Origin: Icerya purchasi
Taxonomy: Eukaryota > Arthropoda > Insecta > Hemiptera > Monophlebidae
Reading direction: 5' to 3'
Assembly: GCA_039619475.1 (NCBI GenBank)
Contig: CM077115.1
Location: 511,892,815 to 511,956,814 of the forward strand
DNA length: 64,000 bases
Part shown: piece after piece, positions 61,815-64,000 of the stretch
Layout of the letters: each line of letters starts with the position of its first letter
Numbering within the stretch: the first letter of the stretch is position 1
Translations under genes and position numbers: made by a program
Notes under the pieces: model-generated
Database searches by the model: none
What the model was told of the DNA's origin: nothing
Seen by the model: the letters and a program-made list of their open reading frames with translations, nothing else

Positions 61815-64000
61815 ATGTCGCGGTCTTGCGCCTTAAACATCCTTCAATGGAATTGCCGCAGCTTACGAGCTAATAAACTAAGTGTAGAATGTCTATTAGA
61901 CTTCTACAATATCCATGTAGCGCTGTTATCTGAAACTTGGCTTAAATCCTCCTCATCTCTTGATTTCAAAGGTTATTCTCTAGTTCGATCTGACCGTATG
62001 GATGGGTATGGTGGCGTTGCGATTTTAATTAGACACGATCTATCCTATCACACCCACAATATCCCATTTCTTCCTCCGCCCCTTCCCAACCACCCTAACA
62101 TGATTCACATTTCACTTGAAAATCTTCTCCCGAATCCTTTACATATTGCTTGCGTGTACATCCCTCCCAACTCCAGCGTCTCTAGTCTTCCTTTGTCTTC
62201 ATTCCTTTCATCCCTATCTGATCCATTTATTATTGGTGGAGACTGGAATGCGCACTCTCCTATGTGGGGCTGCACAGGGCGCAATCCTAACGGTGTGACT
62301 CTGGAAAATCTGATCCTAAACCATAATCTTTTTCTCCACAACGATCGTTCTCCTACTTTCTTCAAACATCCATCTTCTTCTAGTGCAATCGACCTCTCGT
62401 TTTCATCTCCGAATCTTGGTCTTGTAAGCTCCTGGAGAACTCTCGACGGCACTTTTGGTAGTGATCATCTCCCCATTCTCCTAACTCTCAACAACGCTCT
62501 TCCTTCTAAACCTTTCAGGCCCTTGCACGCTCCTCACTGGCTTCTCTCCAAAACAGATTGGACTAAATTCCGATCTTTGGTGGATTCCTCACTCCCCCTT
62601 ATTCTGGATTTTCCCGACCGTCATCCCAGTACAACTTCTTCATTCAATCTCTATATTCTGCTCTTTCCGCTTCCTCCCCTCCTTCTTCCTTTTCGCCCGG
62701 TCGTTCTTCCTCTTGTGCCTCCTCTCTTTGGTGGAATGAAGAGTGTAAAGTTGCCTTCCAAAGAAGCACCGCTACCTTCAAAGCCTTTCGTTCTTGTTCC
62801 TCAATATCCAACTTTTTAGCTCACAAAGAAGCCAATGCAAAAGCTCGGTATATTTCAAAATCTGCCAAGAGGAACTCTTGGAAATCATTTTGTTCATCTT
62901 TCTCTAGAGATACGCCTCTCTCTAAGATATGGAAAATGGCAAAAGCGTTCAGATCTCCTCTTTCTGAGCGTCCCCACTTCTCCCATCCTTCTTTGCCTGA
63001 ACTTCACTCTTTCTTGGACTCTATTGCTCCTCCGTATGTCCCCACTTTCGAGGAATCGATCATTCCTTCGCTCCCAAATTCCTCAGAACCTCATTTCCTA
63101 TCGTCCCCTTTTCGCTACGAGGAACTCTTGTCCGTTCTTAACAAAACCTCTCCTTCTGCTCCTGGCTTGGACGATCTTTCTTTCCCTATTCTTAAAAAAC
63201 TTTCTCCTTCCTCGTTGCTCTCCCTTCTGAATATCTTCAACTCTTTCCTACTCTCTGGATTTACTCCTGAGTCTTGGAATGACTTCATCGTCATTCCAAT
63301 TCCGAAAAAAAGTCAGTGTTCCTTCCGTCCTATCTCCCTAGCCTCATGTCTGCGCAAACTCTTTGAAGGTTTAATAAACAACCGTCTTGTTTGGTGGCTT
63401 GAGCATAATAATCTAGTTCCTTCTAATATGTTCGGTTTTCGCCCCGGGCTTGGCCCGGTAGATTGCATCAGTACCTTCCTTGCAGATATCTATAAATCAT
63501 TCCTTTCTAAGAAATTTACTGTCGCTTCTTTTGTCGATGTCTGCTCTGCATTCGACAATGTGCATCTTCCTTCTCTGGGCTCCAAACTTCTCTCTCTTAA
63601 TCTCCCACCGGTTTTTATCTCTCTTATACTCAACCTCTTTCAACATAGAACTCTTTATCTATCTTCTCCTTCTCTTTCCACCTCTAGATGCGTCTATCGT
63701 GGGCTGCCCCAGGGATCCTGCCTTAGCCCCACTCTTTTTAATATTTACTCTTTCGATATTGCTTCGCTTCCTATTCCCTCTTTCTCTCTCCTTTTTGCTG
63801 ATGACATTTTAGTTTATTCCACCTCAGATGATCTGTCCTCTGCCACCAACGAGTTAAACCATTCATTGTCCCATCTTAGCAATGCTCTATCTACACTCCA
63901 CCTCTCTCTTTCCCCTTCCAAGTCTTCCTGTATAATTTTTGCTCTCCGCCCCTTTAATCGTGCTTTTATAAACATCAGTGTATCTGGTACACCTATTCCC
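61815..64000 (+). CDS. LINE ORF2, AP endonuclease and reverse transcriptase, one frameshift, 3' part outside window
   Basis: From MSRSCALN the apurinic-type endonuclease is complete: LNILQWNCRSLRANKLS, ALLSETWLK, YGGVAILIRHD, IIGGDWNAHSPMWG, SAIDLSF and GSDHLPILL. At about 62600-62645 the frame shifts by one base; the first frame ends at TAG 62817-62819. In the new frame the ORF stays open to the window end: WWNEECKVAFQRS, EANAKARYISKSAKRNSW, the RT finger SFRPISLASCLRKLFE, motif A ASFVDVCSAFDNV (63530), motif B GLPQGSCLSPTLF (63700) and motif C FADDILVYS (63795). The RT thumb and any RNase H are beyond the edge. The single frameshift makes this copy inactive as read. Confidence 0.88.

Larger units (their letters stand above)
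59205..64000 (+). mobile_element. Young I/Nimb-like non-LTR retrotransposon, 5' complete-looking, runs off right edge
   Basis: Contains, in order, a roughly 300-bp leader ending in T-rich sequence, ORF1 (gag), a spacer with tandem repeats and an extra ORF, and ORF2 (endonuclease and RT). Compared with its neighbours it is well preserved: ORF1 has no break and ORF2 has one frameshift. The coding strand is strongly pyrimidine-rich, giving Ser-, Pro- and Leu-rich proteins. Three knuckles ending in a CPEWQRQKDIKRI motif, and RT motifs GLPQGSCLSP and FADD, fit the I superfamily. The exact 5' border is inferred from where the previous element stops. Confidence 0.85.

Overview
This is AT-rich eukaryotic nuclear DNA, almost certainly from an arthropod and probably an insect. 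The evidence is spliced host genes with long introns, GT-AG exon borders, many homopolymer and (TA)n tracts, and a dense load of mariner, hAT-like, Penelope-like and LINE elements. I cannot name the species from the sequence alone.

Three host genes can be supported. A minus-strand gene (2254-20390) has eight phase-consistent exons that match the N-terminal third of the ubiquitin E4 ligase UBE4B/Ufd2; its core and U-box lie beyond the left edge. Facing away from it, 688 bp apart, is a single-exon plus-strand gene for the Brix-domain ribosome biogenesis factor RPF1 (21079-21960). The two probably share a promoter region. A third gene (32932-50322, minus) can be spliced from nine exons into a 520-residue protein. 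It has a cysteine-cluster N-terminus, a serine-rich linker and tandem C2 domains of the synaptotagmin type that lack most calcium-binding aspartates.

Most remaining sequence is transposon-derived. The UBE4B introns hold two internally deleted mariners (5293-5825, 12931-13778), an RTE-like LINE piece (6.5-7.5 kb), a probable hAT MITE (10.2-10.5 kb) and Jockey-type LINE debris (14.4-17.4 kb) with a near-perfect 75-bp-arm palindrome. Right of RPF1 lie a DDE transposase remnant, a foldback element, a MITE and a 2.4-kb DNA element with roughly 600-bp terminal inverted repeats (25771-28205). That element encodes a decayed protein I recognise only as an uncharacterised transposon-linked family. The introns of the C2 gene carry LINE pieces, a hAT MITE and a Penelope-like element with a GIY-YIG endonuclease, flanked by inverted repeats and split by a mariner (43976-46110).

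From about 53 kb to the right edge is a LINE graveyard: a tRNA-like SINE head, two opposed pieces of an I/Nimb-like LINE, a LINE gag gene with an internal inverted duplication, and finally a much younger I/Nimb-like LINE (about 59205 to beyond 64000). The last has an intact 544-residue ORF1, a curious extra ORF with three 25-codon repeats, and an ORF2 broken by one visible frameshift and running off the edge.

No rRNA, functional tRNA or CRISPR array is seen. Family names rest on recognising protein motifs by eye; no database search was possible.
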